Of a stretch of 49,653 nt of DNA, positions 20,128 to 28,193 are shown piece by piece (positions within the stretch are counted from its first letter, which is position 1; the number at the start of each line of letters is the position of its first letter). The position numbers and the translations under genes were made by a program. The stretch lies in the IMG/VR virus record IMGVR_UViG_3300046467_000794, positions 1 through 49,653 of that record. One strand, written 5' to 3'. This DNA is from a virus. The notes under the pieces were generated by a model. The model searched no databases. It worked only from the letters and a program-made list of their open reading frames with translations, and was not told where the DNA came from.

Positions 20128-23100
20128 CTACTCCCCCATAGCCGCACGGAGGGCTTGCTTGATCATCCGCAGGGTCTTTTGGGCGTTGCCAGATTCGTTG
20201 ATGGTCAGGTTTTGGATGACGGCGCTTTTGCCGCCGACTCCCCGATCCATAGCACCGCCCGGTTTCATGCCGACGAAGTCATCGGCCCGGTCGATGGGCG
20301 TGATGGTGCCGCCGTACCGCCCACCCGTGTAGATGAAGTCCCTGGCACCCACCGCTCGCAGGATGCCTCGTTCCTCGGCGTTGGTGCCCGGAGTGCCGCC
20401 AGCCTCGTCAGCGGAAGCCGCGAAGGCGCGTTTGAGTTCTCTCTTTTGGGCCCTCGTGAGAGTGCCTCCCTCGGACACGGTTTCCATGATCCCGGATAGG
20501 CCGCTCACGGAAGAGTTCCCTCGCGAAATGATCCCGCCGAGTTCGCTTGCCCGCTGGGTGTTGGTCATCTCCCTGATGGCTGTCTCTACGTCGCCCACAG
20601 AGCGTGTGGTCGCGCTTTGGGCGGTGTTGGCGAGAGCGGCGTCCTCTTCTGCCTTCTTCGCCGCCAATCGTTCCTGCTCGTCGATCTGCTTGAGCAACTC
20701 CTCCATCTTCTCTGGGTCCATATTTTCGAGAGCATCGCCCATGGTCTCGTAGACGTAGTCGCCGCTGCTGTCGGTCTCCCACACCCGTGCGTTACCGCCT
20801 ATGGAGCCTGCTTCTCCGTGGCCTTGAACGCGCTGGAACGCGTCTATATGGGTGCCCTCAAAGTTTGCTGAGTCGTCCGCCCTTGCGAATCTGGACTTCT
20901 TCCTCCCCATATCAGAGAAGGTCATACTCCCTGACTGGCCTGTTCTGGCGTTGACCCCACTGTCATCCCACTGGGTCGCGCCAAAGACATTGCTGCCGAA
21001 AATCTCCTGCATTTTTTCGTCGCCATACTCGGCCCGCAGGGCCTCAAGCCTTGACCCGGCAGCCTGGAGTTGACCCCCTTCGGTGCCGTCCCCTGCCGCC
21101 CCCGCCAATGAGGCCGTCGCCCGCTGTCTGCGGGCATCATCGACGTCCATGCCCCCAGCGACGTTCATCGACAACGACTGCCATGCCTCTTGGTCCACGG
21201 CGGCCTGTTCGTACCTGGCTTCCAGGCTGGCGATTTTCGTGGCCTTCGCGTCGTCGTCCATGTCGCCCTGTTCGGTCGCACGGATCTCCGACATGAGGTC
21301 GGTCATCGACGTGCCCAACCGTTTCTGTTCCGACTCCGCCTCGGCCATGGCCTCCTTGTTGTTGGTGTCGGACCCCCAGAAATCCATCATGGAGTTCACC
21401 ATGCTGGTGACCCCACCGCCGATGAAGTTCAAAGCACCCGAGATCTGGCCTCCGAGGACATCCCCGATGGTCTGTGTCGCCACGAGTTGCTGCTTGGCCA
21501 TATCCATCATGGGATCACCGGGGGGAGTCGTGGCCATCTTTGCCATGTCCTCCTCGGTGAGCAACGCGCCGGGATCTTCCGCGATGGCTGCGGCCACGGA
21601 GGCGAGGTTCACGTTGGTCTGCCCCTGCTCCAGCATTTGACCGCCTGCCCGGTTGAAGATCTCCTTCATGACCTCGTACTGCTCGCCTTGCAGTCCGGTC
21701 AGTTCCTCAAAGGCCGCCATGGTTGCGACGGAACCCTCTACCTCGCCAAAGGAGGACACCCCCAGGACTCCCAGAGCGGAAGACACTGTGGCTGCAATCT
21801 CTGTGGGGCGGTCCACGGCCCCCAGCGCCATAGCGCGGTCCATGTTGCTGCCGCCCCCTTGAGCCACGCGAGCCAACTGTGTGAGGTCTTCCAAGGACCG
21901 CACAGCGGCATCCCCGTCGCCTCCCTTGTCATTGATCTCCGCAGCGATCTGAGCCTGCACCTGCCCCAACTCAAAGCCCTGCAAGGAGGCCAACTTGTCG
22001 ATGTCGAACTGTCCTGCCAAGTCCGTAAGCCCTGCGTTCTTGAACGCCTTGGTGATGTCGAAGTCGCCAGCGAGAAGTTGCTCGCCACGGTTCGCGATCT
22101 GCCGGTTTGCCCCTGCTTGCAGGGTGTTGGACATGGCGGCACCCCCCGTCATGGTCTTCGTGTATTTGCCACGGATATCCATGTTCTTGAACCCACCCGT
22201 CATGCCGAGGGTTTGTTTGGCGAGGTCTTCACCGAGGATCTTGACCAACCCGACCATGAGTTCGGCGGTGTCCCCCAGACGAAAGTTGTAGAGGGCCATC
22301 CCGGAGGTAGCCTCACTGATTGCAGCGAAGAAGGATCGGGTGTTCATGCCCGACATCTGCGCGGCTTGCCCGAAGCCAGCCATGGCATCTGTCATGGCTG
22401 CCTGGTTCATTCCGAAGTTTTGGTACATTCGGTTGGTCATCGTGGCGAGATCGTCGGCGGAGATCCTCAATGCCGTCGTCGTCGCGATGCCGAAAGTCAT
22501 GGCCTTGGTCATCGCGCTCACTTGGTTGGTGGCCCCTGTCCACCCCTTCATCTCCCGGATAGTCAACCCCGCTTCATTGAAAGCCGTCGTCATCTCAAAG
22601 GCTTTTTCCGCCGAGACATTGAACGAACGAGAGACCCGCGAAGCAGCCTTCCGCATCCGGTGCAGGCTGGTCTCCAGTTTGCTCGTGTTCTCGTCCAGGA
22701 GGTCGAAACCGGACGCACCCTCCAGAATCTTCTTGTTCCACTCCTTGACCTTCCCGTAAGCGGCAGCGAACACCGCGACGACGGCAGCCATGGCCACAGC
22801 AACACCGGCAATCGCTCCAGCAGCGGCACCAAGGCCAGCGGCAGCGCGGCCCAGCATCGCCATGCCCTTGCCGCCCATGCCCCCCATCTTGGCTCCACGA
22901 GCCATCATATTCTTGCCACCGCTGACCAGAGATCCCCGGTTCTTCTTCAAGGCACCGCCGAGGTTCCGAATGAGATCATCCGGGTTGAGGCTGTCGAGAG
23001 TCAGCCCCTTGTTGACCAGATTGGTGAACGTCTCGGCACCGTCTTGGACCTTGTCCTCAAACTTGCGACCGGCCCGTTCCATCCCCTCCTCGTACAACTT

Positions 23101-23523
23101 GACGAGGTCTTGCTGGGCGTTCTTGCGGTCGTCGATGATCCCGCGCATGGCCTCCTGCTCACGCTTGATCAGGCCCTCCAAACTCGATCTCTGATCCTTC
23201 AGCCTCGTCTTCGCAGCCTTGTCCTTCTCCTTTTCGATGGCAGCATTGAGGGTGGCTATGGCCTTGCCCTGGTGGCTGATGTTGTCCAAGCGGGTCTTGA
23301 ACTCATCCCGCAGGTTCGCTGCTTGCTCTTTGTGGCCCACCTTGATGGCGTCCACGAGGGCTTTGGCGTAGTCAACCCTCAGTTGCTTGTGGCTTGTCTT
23401 GATGGCGCTGCTGAGGCCCGACACAGCGGCCCCGCCCACCACTTTCTCAATCTCGCGCTGTGCTTTGCCCGCATCGCGGACATTCAGCATCAGATCAGCA
23501 GCAAGTTCGATGGGCACAGACAT
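20128..23523 (-). CDS. Tail tape measure protein
   Basis: 1131 residues with the hallmarks of a tape measure: long charged helical N-terminal region (about 60-160), a Gly-rich stretch followed by an Ala/Val-rich hydrophobic segment at about 228-258, then long helical sequence rich in Ala, Met and Gln, and a basic C-terminus. It is the largest helical protein next to the chaperone-like genes and ahead of the baseplate genes, as in most tailed phages. With the usual 1.5 angstrom per residue, it predicts a tail of about 170 nm. The start ATG has TAGGAG 7 bases before it, and a copy of the CGGTAG-type motif lies just upstream. No peptidase or lysozyme motif was seen inside. Confidence 0.9.
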   Translation of the reverse strand: MSVPIELAADLMLNVRDAGKAQREIEKVVGGAAVSGLSSAIKTSHKQLRVDYAKALVDAIKVGHKEQAANLRDEFKTRLDNISHQGKAIATLNAAIEKEKDKAAKTRLKDQRSSLEGLIKREQEAMRGIIDDRKNAQQDLVKLYEEGMERAGRKFEDKVQDGAETFTNLVNKGLTLDSLNPDDLIRNLGGALKKNRGSLVSGGKNMMARGAKMGGMGGKGMAMLGRAAAGLGAAAGAIAGVAVAMAAVVAVFAAAYGKVKEWNKKILEGASGFDLLDENTSKLETSLHRMRKAASRVSRSFNVSAEKAFEMTTAFNEAGLTIREMKGWTGATNQVSAMTKAMTFGIATTTALRISADDLATMTNRMYQNFGMNQAAMTDAMAGFGQAAQMSGMNTRSFFAAISEATSGMALYNFRLGDTAELMVGLVKILGEDLAKQTLGMTGGFKNMDIRGKYTKTMTGGAAMSNTLQAGANRQIANRGEQLLAGDFDITKAFKNAGLTDLAGQFDIDKLASLQGFELGQVQAQIAAEINDKGGDGDAAVRSLEDLTQLARVAQGGGSNMDRAMALGAVDRPTEIAATVSSALGVLGVSSFGEVEGSVATMAAFEELTGLQGEQYEVMKEIFNRAGGQMLEQGQTNVNLASVAAAIAEDPGALLTEEDMAKMATTPPGDPMMDMAKQQLVATQTIGDVLGGQISGALNFIGGGVTSMVNSMMDFWGSDTNNKEAMAEAESEQKRLGTSMTDLMSEIRATEQGDMDDDAKATKIASLEARYEQAAVDQEAWQSLSMNVAGGMDVDDARRQRATASLAGAAGDGTEGGQLQAAGSRLEALRAEYGDEKMQEIFGSNVFGATQWDDSGVNARTGQSGSMTFSDMGRKKSRFARADDSANFEGTHIDAFQRVQGHGEAGSIGGNARVWETDSSGDYVYETMGDALENMDPEKMEELLKQIDEQERLAAKKAEEDAALANTAQSATTRSVGDVETAIREMTNTQRASELGGIISRGNSSVSGLSGIMETVSEGGTLTRAQKRELKRAFAASADEAGGTPGTNAEERGILRAVGARDFIYTGGRYGGTITPIDRADDFVGMKPGGAMDRGVGGKSAVIQNLTINESGNAQKTLRMIKQALRAAMGE

Positions 23524-23547
23524 TGGGGCTCCTACCCTGAGAGGGCC

Positions 23548-23562
23548 ATAGAAGGACTATGA
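23548..23562 (-). promoter_or_regulatory. Promoter-like motif copy (1 of 11)
   Basis: Minus strand TCATAGTCCTTCTAT, degenerate at the 5' end (TCA for CGG), 25 bases upstream of the tape-measure ATG and overlapping the previous stop codon. Confidence 0.5.
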
Positions 23563-24765
23563 CTTGAGGCGGGGGTTCCGCCGCGAGATTTTGTCCTGTA
23601 GGGACTCTTTCTGGGGGCCTTTCCCTCCCTCCGGTTCGGCCTTCTCCGGTCGTCCAGAACCTCCGATCCACCCTACCTCTACGTCGGTCTGGACGTACTT
23701 ATCAAAACGGTCCCGTTCGGGTGACGTGGCCTGTACGCGAGCGGTGGGTTGGTGCAAGATTTCTGGGTTGATCTGAGCCAACTGTTCGGGCGTGTACCCC
23801 ACGATGGTGGTGCGTCCGCTGATACCCCTGGCCTCCACGTTCTCTCGCGCCTTCTTCAAAGCATCCCGGCGCTCCTGGCGGGTCTTCTCCAGTTGAGCCC
23901 GGTGGTACGCTTTGTACTGCCCCACCATGTGGTCGTGGTAGTCCTTCTCGCCGCGCACGGCCCGCATCAACTCTGCCTGCATCTCTTCGACTGTCTGGGA
24001 AGCGTGGACCTTTGGCACGGTGAACGTCTGACCGTTGACAGTCACGGTGATGGGCTTCTGCTCCTCACGCTCACCGCTGATGATCCAGTTGACGGCATCC
24101 TCTATGGCCTGTTGTTGGCGGGACTTCTTCTTTTGGTCCCACTGGTCGTTGGCTCTCTTTAGAGATTTCGCTCCCTTGTTGGACATGGAGCCTACGATAG
24201 AGCGGGTGTGTTGCCATTCCCGCAGATCGGTCTCGTACTCATCGTCGGCTTCGTTGTAGGCCACCCAGAGCCGTTGGATGATGTTGTCCAACGGCTGCTG
24301 TATATTGCGTCGGTGGGTTCGCCAAAGGTTCCGCGAGTAGTGCTCGTTGCAGTAAGCATGGGTGACTCGGGTGGCCCGGTCCATTCGCTTACGGAGCCCC
24401 ACCACGTAGGAATGGAGGACATCAACGGTCTCGATGCGGGTCTTCTCCAGCCACTCCTTGAAGACATGGAAGGCTGCGTTGGGCTCTCGGTGATCCACGA
24501 TGAAGCCATCGACCATGTAGACCGAAGCCGCTATATGATGGCGCTTCCAGTTGGGCTCATCCGCGAAGGCACGGAGCAAGAAGGACGGGGACGCCCAACT
24601 GGGGATCGTGGAGAAGGCGACGTGGGTGTCCCCTATCGGCACGGTGTGGGAAAGGAACCCAATCGTGATGAGTTCCTCCACGTCACTATAAAGGAACCGC
24701 CGTCCTTCAGCCTCTCGCAGAAGGGATGATTCGGCGGCCTCCCGAAGAAGTGCCTCACGGTCCAT
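23557..24765 (-). CDS. Tail assembly chaperone-like or tail-associated protein
   Basis: 402 residues, helical and charged, with many Arg/Lys/Glu/Gln residues and a basic C-terminus. It sits between the tube/chaperone gene and the tape measure, where the second (G-T type) tail chaperone is usually encoded. There is no convincing Shine-Dalgarno sequence before its ATG. It is in the same frame as the upstream gene and separated from it by one TGA and three codons, so it could be made by reinitiation or by readthrough. Residues about 60-160 (PSWASPSFLLRAFADEPNW and VYMVDGFIVD) look like a folded domain, followed by a long helix-rich region. Homology to known chaperones was not recognised; the call rests on position. 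Confidence 0.6.
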   Translation of the reverse strand: MDREALLREAAESSLLREAEGRRFLYSDVEELITIGFLSHTVPIGDTHVAFSTIPSWASPSFLLRAFADEPNWKRHHIAASVYMVDGFIVDHREPNAAFHVFKEWLEKTRIETVDVLHSYVVGLRKRMDRATRVTHAYCNEHYSRNLWRTHRRNIQQPLDNIIQRLWVAYNEADDEYETDLREWQHTRSIVGSMSNKGAKSLKRANDQWDQKKKSRQQQAIEDAVNWIISGEREEQKPITVTVNGQTFTVPKVHASQTVEEMQAELMRAVRGEKDYHDHMVGQYKAYHRAQLEKTRQERRDALKKARENVEARGISGRTTIVGYTPEQLAQINPEILHQPTARVQATSPERDRFDKYVQTDVEVGWIGGSGRPEKAEPEGGKGPQKESLQDKISRRNPRLKS

Positions 24766-24774
24766 CAGGCACCA

Positions 24775-25950
24775 TCAGCGTGATGGCTTGAAGTGGGGGT
24801 TCTCCGTGCTTGCAGGGCCTTTGCCCTTGCCTTTGGCCTTGCCCTTGCCCTTTGCCTTGCTCTTACGTCCGCGAGGGGACACTTCCTCTTTCGGGAGGCG
24901 GAAGGCTTCTACACCGCCCACAGACCCAACCGGGACAGCATCTCGCAGTGGGTCGCTCGGCTCTGCTTCCGCAGCCTCCTGGGCCGCCAAGGAGGCTTGG
25001 CGGCGGGCTTCCATGATCCTCATCTCTTCGGCGGCCACGACTTCCGGGTCGTCACCGTCACCAAAGGACGAAAGCACCTCTCCCGGAATGTGTGTGGGGG
25101 TGGGGGTGGGGAAAGAGGAAGGGGGTGGGGACGTCTGGGGGAGTACGGACTTGCGTGCCCCCCGCGTGGTCTGGGGTGCCTCGGGGGTGACTTCTACCTC
25201 GCCCTCCGACTCGTCTTCCGAAGGCTCCGGTGCTTTCGGTCGCCGTGCGTCCTGCTCGGCTGCCATCCTCTCTTTGCGGAGGATGGCTTCTGCCTCTGTC
25301 CGCATGAGGGCATCGTCCGCGTCCCGTTCCATCGCCTCTCCCGCTTGAACGAGGCTGGTGATCTGTTGGGCTGTGACGCTGGGATCACCCTTTGCTCGCG
25401 TTTCTCGGTCTTGACGCAGAGACTTCAGGCGGGCTTCCACCCGTTCGATCTCAGCATCCAGATCGGGCAGCGTGGTCTGGGCGATTTTGTCAGCCTCGTC
25501 CGCGATCTTCTGAACGAGATCACCGTAGCGAGCAAAGCACACGGTGATCATGGCGCGGGACCACCCCTGCACGATTTCTCGCATCGCGATACCACGAGGC
25601 ACCTGAACGGGAGTGCCGTTCTCCAGTGTTTCACCTGTCAGGACGTACTTCTCTTCACGGAGGTCGAGGTCATTCACCTGCACGATGGCATTGGCGATGA
25701 TCTCGATCCTGAACCTGTCGAAGTAGTCCATGGCCGCAGCGCGGCTCATGTTGTCATTGGAGGCCAGCCCTTCCTGGGCTTGGATGTCATCCAACACCGA
25801 TGAGGCGAACCGCTGTACCGCGACTTCCTCCAGCGGGAGGAGCGGGCGCAACGTAACGTCCATCCCCTCGACCGCCTCAAAGGCGAACTCATCTCGCCCC
25901 ATCTTTGAAAGAGGAGCAAGAACTTGTTTGAGAGTGCTGAGGTCGAGCAT
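24775..25950 (-). CDS. Tail assembly chaperone-like protein with low-complexity tail
   Basis: 391 residues. The N-terminal ~170 residues fit a tail assembly chaperone (FAFEAVEGMDVTLRPLLPLE near the start, then helices), and the gene lies directly after the tube gene. From about residue 175 there is a coiled coil, then a Pro/Thr/Ser-rich acidic region, and a C-terminus built of alternating Lys-Gly and Lys-Ala (KGKGKAKGKGKG). Its ATG has GGAGG upstream, but that site is inside a 14-bp hairpin (25954-25989), which may throttle translation relative to the tube. The next gene continues in the same frame after a single TGA. Chaperones of this class bind the tape measure, and the basic tail might bind nucleic acid or the acidic tape-measure precursor (inference). 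Confidence 0.6.
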   Translation of the reverse strand: MLDLSTLKQVLAPLSKMGRDEFAFEAVEGMDVTLRPLLPLEEVAVQRFASSVLDDIQAQEGLASNDNMSRAAAMDYFDRFRIEIIANAIVQVNDLDLREEKYVLTGETLENGTPVQVPRGIAMREIVQGWSRAMITVCFARYGDLVQKIADEADKIAQTTLPDLDAEIERVEARLKSLRQDRETRAKGDPSVTAQQITSLVQAGEAMERDADDALMRTEAEAILRKERMAAEQDARRPKAPEPSEDESEGEVEVTPEAPQTTRGARKSVLPQTSPPPSSFPTPTPTHIPGEVLSSFGDGDDPEVVAAEEMRIMEARRQASLAAQEAAEAEPSDPLRDAVPVGSVGGVEAFRLPKEEVSPRGRKSKAKGKGKAKGKGKGPASTENPHFKPSR

Positions 25951-25953
25951 GGG

Positions 25954-25989
25954 GTTCCTCCGTCGAGATTGTACCCTCGACGGAGGAAC
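25954..25989 (-). terminator. 14-bp hairpin between tube and chaperone genes, covering a ribosome binding site
   Basis: Bases 25954-25967 pair perfectly with 25976-25989 around an 8-base loop. On the minus strand it follows the tube gene stop by a few bases, and its 3' arm contains the GGAGG used by the chaperone gene. It lacks a clear U-run, so it may act as a partial terminator, RNA stabiliser of the tube transcript, or a translational brake on the chaperone. Confidence 0.75.
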
Positions 25990-25996
25990 TTACCCG

Positions 25997-26758
25997 CTAC
26001 GAGGCGTTGAAGGTGCTTCCGTAGATCAGGGATCCCGTCTCACCTGTACTCGGGTCGTTGCCCGTGCCGAGGAACTCACCGTACTGGACGCTGGAGAAGT
26101 CATGGACATCGGTGATCGTCATGGTCCCCGACTCCATCACCATCGCGGTGTCCTTCTGGTAGGAGGTATTCCAGTCTCCCCACCAGCACCCTTCGTAGTA
26201 GGTGATGAGGATCTGGTGCGAGCCAGGGCTCGTGCCGTTGCCCAGTGCGCCACCGCCACCGAGGGCTCCGTCGTACTTGAGCGTTCCGTAGGCCCCGAAT
26301 CCAGTCTCAGCAGCCGTACCGTCACCAGCAGAGGTCAGTTCCTTGTCTGCAATGACCGAGAAGACGATCTGCTGCTCGACATCGAACGGCCAACGGTGAT
26401 GTCGCAAGGAACGAACCGGCCCACTGACCCCAGAGGCGTATCCGGTGCTCTGCCACAGGTTGGAGAGATAGAGCATCGTGCGCTCAACCGAAGCCGTCAT
26501 GGGCTCGGTGTTGCCGGGCACGAGTTCTGCGATGATGTCACCGAAGCCAATGCCGCGCACAGGCTCAATGGTACGGGATTCCGTGGGTCCGAAGTTGGAC
26601 AAGACCCCAATCTGGAACAGACCCTCACCGCCGTAGGCAGGTGCAAGGACACGGACCTTCTGCGTGACAACACTTCTCGTGTTGGGGCTCGTCCCGAAGT
26701 TGTAGATTTGAGACGATCCCTGAATGCCGCCTGATGGATTGAGGTCTGTGTTAGCCAT
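25997..26758 (-). CDS. Tail tube protein
   Basis: 253 residues, beta-rich, Gly/Thr/Ser-rich, with no signal peptide and no long helix. It is the first gene of the tail run and is followed by chaperone-like genes and the tape measure, the standard position of the tail tube. The features that support this are size, composition, a central segment with DIIAELVPGNTEPMTASVER and the TYYEGCWWGDWNTSYQ stretch near residue 185. The ATG is preceded by CCGGAG. A perfect dyad copy of the repeated promoter-like motif lies 34 bases upstream, and a strong hairpin follows, both in keeping with a highly expressed structural gene. A sheath gene is not adjacent, so whether the tail is contractile cannot be shown from here. 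Confidence 0.7.
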   Translation of the reverse strand: MANTDLNPSGGIQGSSQIYNFGTSPNTRSVVTQKVRVLAPAYGGEGLFQIGVLSNFGPTESRTIEPVRGIGFGDIIAELVPGNTEPMTASVERTMLYLSNLWQSTGYASGVSGPVRSLRHHRWPFDVEQQIVFSVIADKELTSAGDGTAAETGFGAYGTLKYDGALGGGGALGNGTSPGSHQILITYYEGCWWGDWNTSYQKDTAMVMESGTMTITDVHDFSSVQYGEFLGTGNDPSTGETGSLIYGSTFNAS

Positions 26759-26791
26759 GGTTCACTCCGGGGATGCTGCTTGTTGTGAAGT

Positions 26792-26806
26792 ATAGTCGGA
26801 CTATCG
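26792..26806 (-). promoter_or_regulatory. Promoter-like motif copy (2 of 11), perfect dyad
   Basis: Minus strand CGATAGTCCGACTAT. ATAGTC and GACTAT are perfect inverse copies around one base, 34 bases upstream of the tail tube ATG. This is the most symmetric copy. Confidence 0.6.
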
Positions 26807-26816
26807 AGAGAGAAGT

Positions 26817-27203
26817 TCAGGTCCAAGAGGCGTAGGACACTTTGGTGCCTCCGTCGTACTCGCGGGCCAGCCCCTCATCGAGCAAGACCCCGTTGACGAA
26901 ACCGTCCTCTTCGGTCCAGACCTTGACGAGCAACCGCCCGTACTTGTCGGGCCTCTTCACCGAATGAAGGACAACCATCTTGCCGAGGATCATCTCACGG
27001 AGTCGGTCACGGGCTTTGAACCCTGCCTTCTTCTCCCGTGCGGACTTCGTGCGGATCTCGGGGGTGTCAATGCCCAGAAGCCTGCACTTGACCTTGGCTC
27101 CGAGGCCGAGGCCGAGATCAAGTGCAACAGTGATGCTGTCTCCGTCATACACGGAGAGCACTTCGGCGCGGTAGACATACGGAGCCGGGATTTCTGTTGG
27201 CAC
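26817..27203 (-). CDS. Staphylococcal-nuclease-like (thermonuclease family) protein
   Basis: 128 residues spanning one SNase fold. The catalytic set of micrococcal nuclease is present: Asp22 in YDGDSITV, Arg41 in the CRLLGIDTPE strand, Asp46 and Glu49 in the same motif, and Arg90 in DKYGR. So it should cleave DNA or RNA with Ca2+. No signal peptide is visible, which argues for a cytoplasmic or virion-packaged enzyme, for example host DNA degradation. The start is a GTG; AGGAGG stands about 10 bases upstream and there is no in-frame ATG that fits. A promoter-like motif copy (27234-27248) lies immediately before it. It sits directly upstream of the tail tube, an unusual place for a nuclease. 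Confidence 0.88.
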   Translation of the reverse strand: MPTEIPAPYVYRAEVLSVYDGDSITVALDLGLGLGAKVKCRLLGIDTPEIRTKSAREKKAGFKARDRLREMILGKMVVLHSVKRPDKYGRLLVKVWTEEDGFVNGVLLDEGLAREYDGGTKVSYASWT

Positions 27204-27233
27204 AGTGGAGGCCCTCCTGCCCTGGAGGTCATG

Positions 27234-27248
27234 ATAGGAGGGCTACCG
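27234..27248 (-). promoter_or_regulatory. Promoter-like motif copy (3 of 11)
   Basis: Minus strand CGGTAGCCCTCCTAT, exact consensus, 31 bases upstream of the GTG of the SNase-like gene. It lies in the divergent interval 27204-27348. The rest of that interval has a CCCCTC/GAGGGG hairpin-like sequence before the plus-strand gene, but no clear plus-strand promoter. Confidence 0.65.
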
Positions 27249-27348
27249 GGTCTTCAGCCAGCATTTTCCAGGGAGGGGGTAAGGTTCCCCTCCTCATCCC
27301 GTAAGACGAGGGGTGGGGTTCCTATGAACACGAGGGGTAGAGTGCCAC

Positions 27349-27696
27349 ATGTCCGATGACACAAAAAAGGTCGTTGACCTTGATCAACACCGCATCAAGT
27401 TGGCCCTGGAGGGCAAGCCGGGGGTTCCCGATCTGGACACCGACCCCATGGCGTATTTTGAGGTGGTCTGGGGGGCGGAAGCCTACGGGTGGAACGCTGT
27501 CACGGTGGACATGGAAGCCTATCGACAAGGGGTGCCCTTGGAGAGTCTGGTCCTTCGATCCCCGGAGACTTCCTACGAGGTTGAACTCATCATCACTCAC
27601 CTCCGGGCGCTGGCGAACGACATCGCCCTTCAATATCGACTCAATCATCTCCTTGAACCCCATCCAGACGATCTGGGCGGGGAGGAGGAGTCGTGA
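27349..27696 (+). CDS. Small acidic phage protein, unknown function
   Basis: 115 residues, first of a three-gene plus-strand cluster set inside the minus-strand tail region. The ATG has GAGGGG about 12 bases upstream. It is mixed alpha/beta by appearance (a DPMAYFEVVWGAEAYGW stretch, then a helix-rich C-terminal half) and ends in an acidic tail with GGEEES. Its stop overlaps the next gene's GTG by four bases (GTGA), indicating one operon. No family was recognised. Confidence 0.75.
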   Translation: MSDDTKKVVDLDQHRIKLALEGKPGVPDLDTDPMAYFEVVWGAEAYGWNAVTVDMEAYRQGVPLESLVLRSPETSYEVELIITHLRALANDIALQYRLNHLLEPHPDDLGGEEES

Positions 27697-27929
27697 GCAA
27701 GCCGTATCTCTACAAGATCACATGGTCGATTGTCTGGGGCACTTCGGTGCCGGGAACCTCCCAGCGGGAGGAAACCTCCGGCGAACTTCCAGACGAGTAC
27801 GTTGGCTTAGGGACTGCCCTCAAGGCGGCCTGTGCCTGGAAGGAGAAGATGAAGAGCACGCACACAGATATACGAGAACACAGGACTGAAGTTGTCCGTG
27901 TGGACCCCCCTATCACCCCCCAAACATGA
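27693..27929 (+). CDS. Small phage protein, unknown function
   Basis: 78 residues from a GTG that overlaps the upstream stop (GTGA), with GGAGGAGG ideally placed in the end of the previous gene. It begins with a beta-like KPYLYKITWSIVWG segment, continues with a helix around residues 40-55 (ALKAACAWKEKMKS), and ends Pro-rich. It has no membrane segment and no recognised motif. Co-translation with its neighbours is the only functional hint. Confidence 0.7.
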   Translation: MSKPYLYKITWSIVWGTSVPGTSQREETSGELPDEYVGLGTALKAACAWKEKMKSTHTDIREHRTEVVRVDPPITPQT

Positions 27930-27939
27930 GGACATTCCC

Positions 27940-28119
27940 ATGAACATGACAGACAAGATCGACAGGATTATCAACGAACTCCAGGCAGCCCGCGCTGACG
28001 CAGAGAAGTGCGATGGTGGGAAGGCTGGAGCCCCCGGCACCCGTCTTCGCAAGGCTGCCTCGCAGGCCAGCAAGGACTTGGCGGAACTCCGCAAGGACGT
28101 TCTCGCTGCACGGGGCTGA
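27940..28119 (+). CDS. Histone H1-like (Hc1-type) small DNA-binding protein, tentative
   Basis: 59 residues from ATG 27940, which has GAGGA 8 bases upstream; an in-frame start 48 bases earlier would overlap the previous gene and lacks such a site. It is one helical hairpin rich in Ala, Lys, Arg and Asp. The middle (GGKAGAPGTRLRKAASQ, then LAELRKDVLAAR) resembles the GNKAAGTRxRKA...LRK pattern of the Hc1/H1-like family found in chlamydiae and other bacteria. Such proteins bind and compact DNA. The match is short and by memory only, so the call is tentative; an unrelated helical phage protein is the alternative. Confidence 0.5.
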   Translation: MNMTDKIDRIINELQAARADAEKCDGGKAGAPGTRLRKAASQASKDLAELRKDVLAARG

Positions 28120-28134
28120 TTGTCCCCTCAAACC

Positions 28135-28159
28135 CTAAACTACGCCCCGTCGAGTTTAG
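28135..28159. terminator. Small hairpin in convergent intergenic region
   Basis: CTAAAC at 28135-28140 pairs with GTTTAG at 28154-28159 between the end of the plus-strand three-gene cluster and the end of the minus-strand gene at 28194. The stem is short and there is no U-run directly behind it, so termination is plausible from position but weakly supported. Confidence 0.3.
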
Positions 28160-28193
28160 AAGTCAGGCCCTCTGCACTGTAAGTGTGGGGGGT

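Noticed and set aside
21190-23562. Plus-strand frame of 790 codons opposite the tape measure
   Set aside because: It lies wholly antisense to a clear tape-measure gene, has His/Gly/Arg-rich composition typical of GC-rich shadow frames, and lacks a ribosome site.
27324-27359. 11-codon leader peptide before the plus-strand cluster
   Set aside because: An ATG and short frame exist, but the ribosome site is poor and nothing suggests attenuation.
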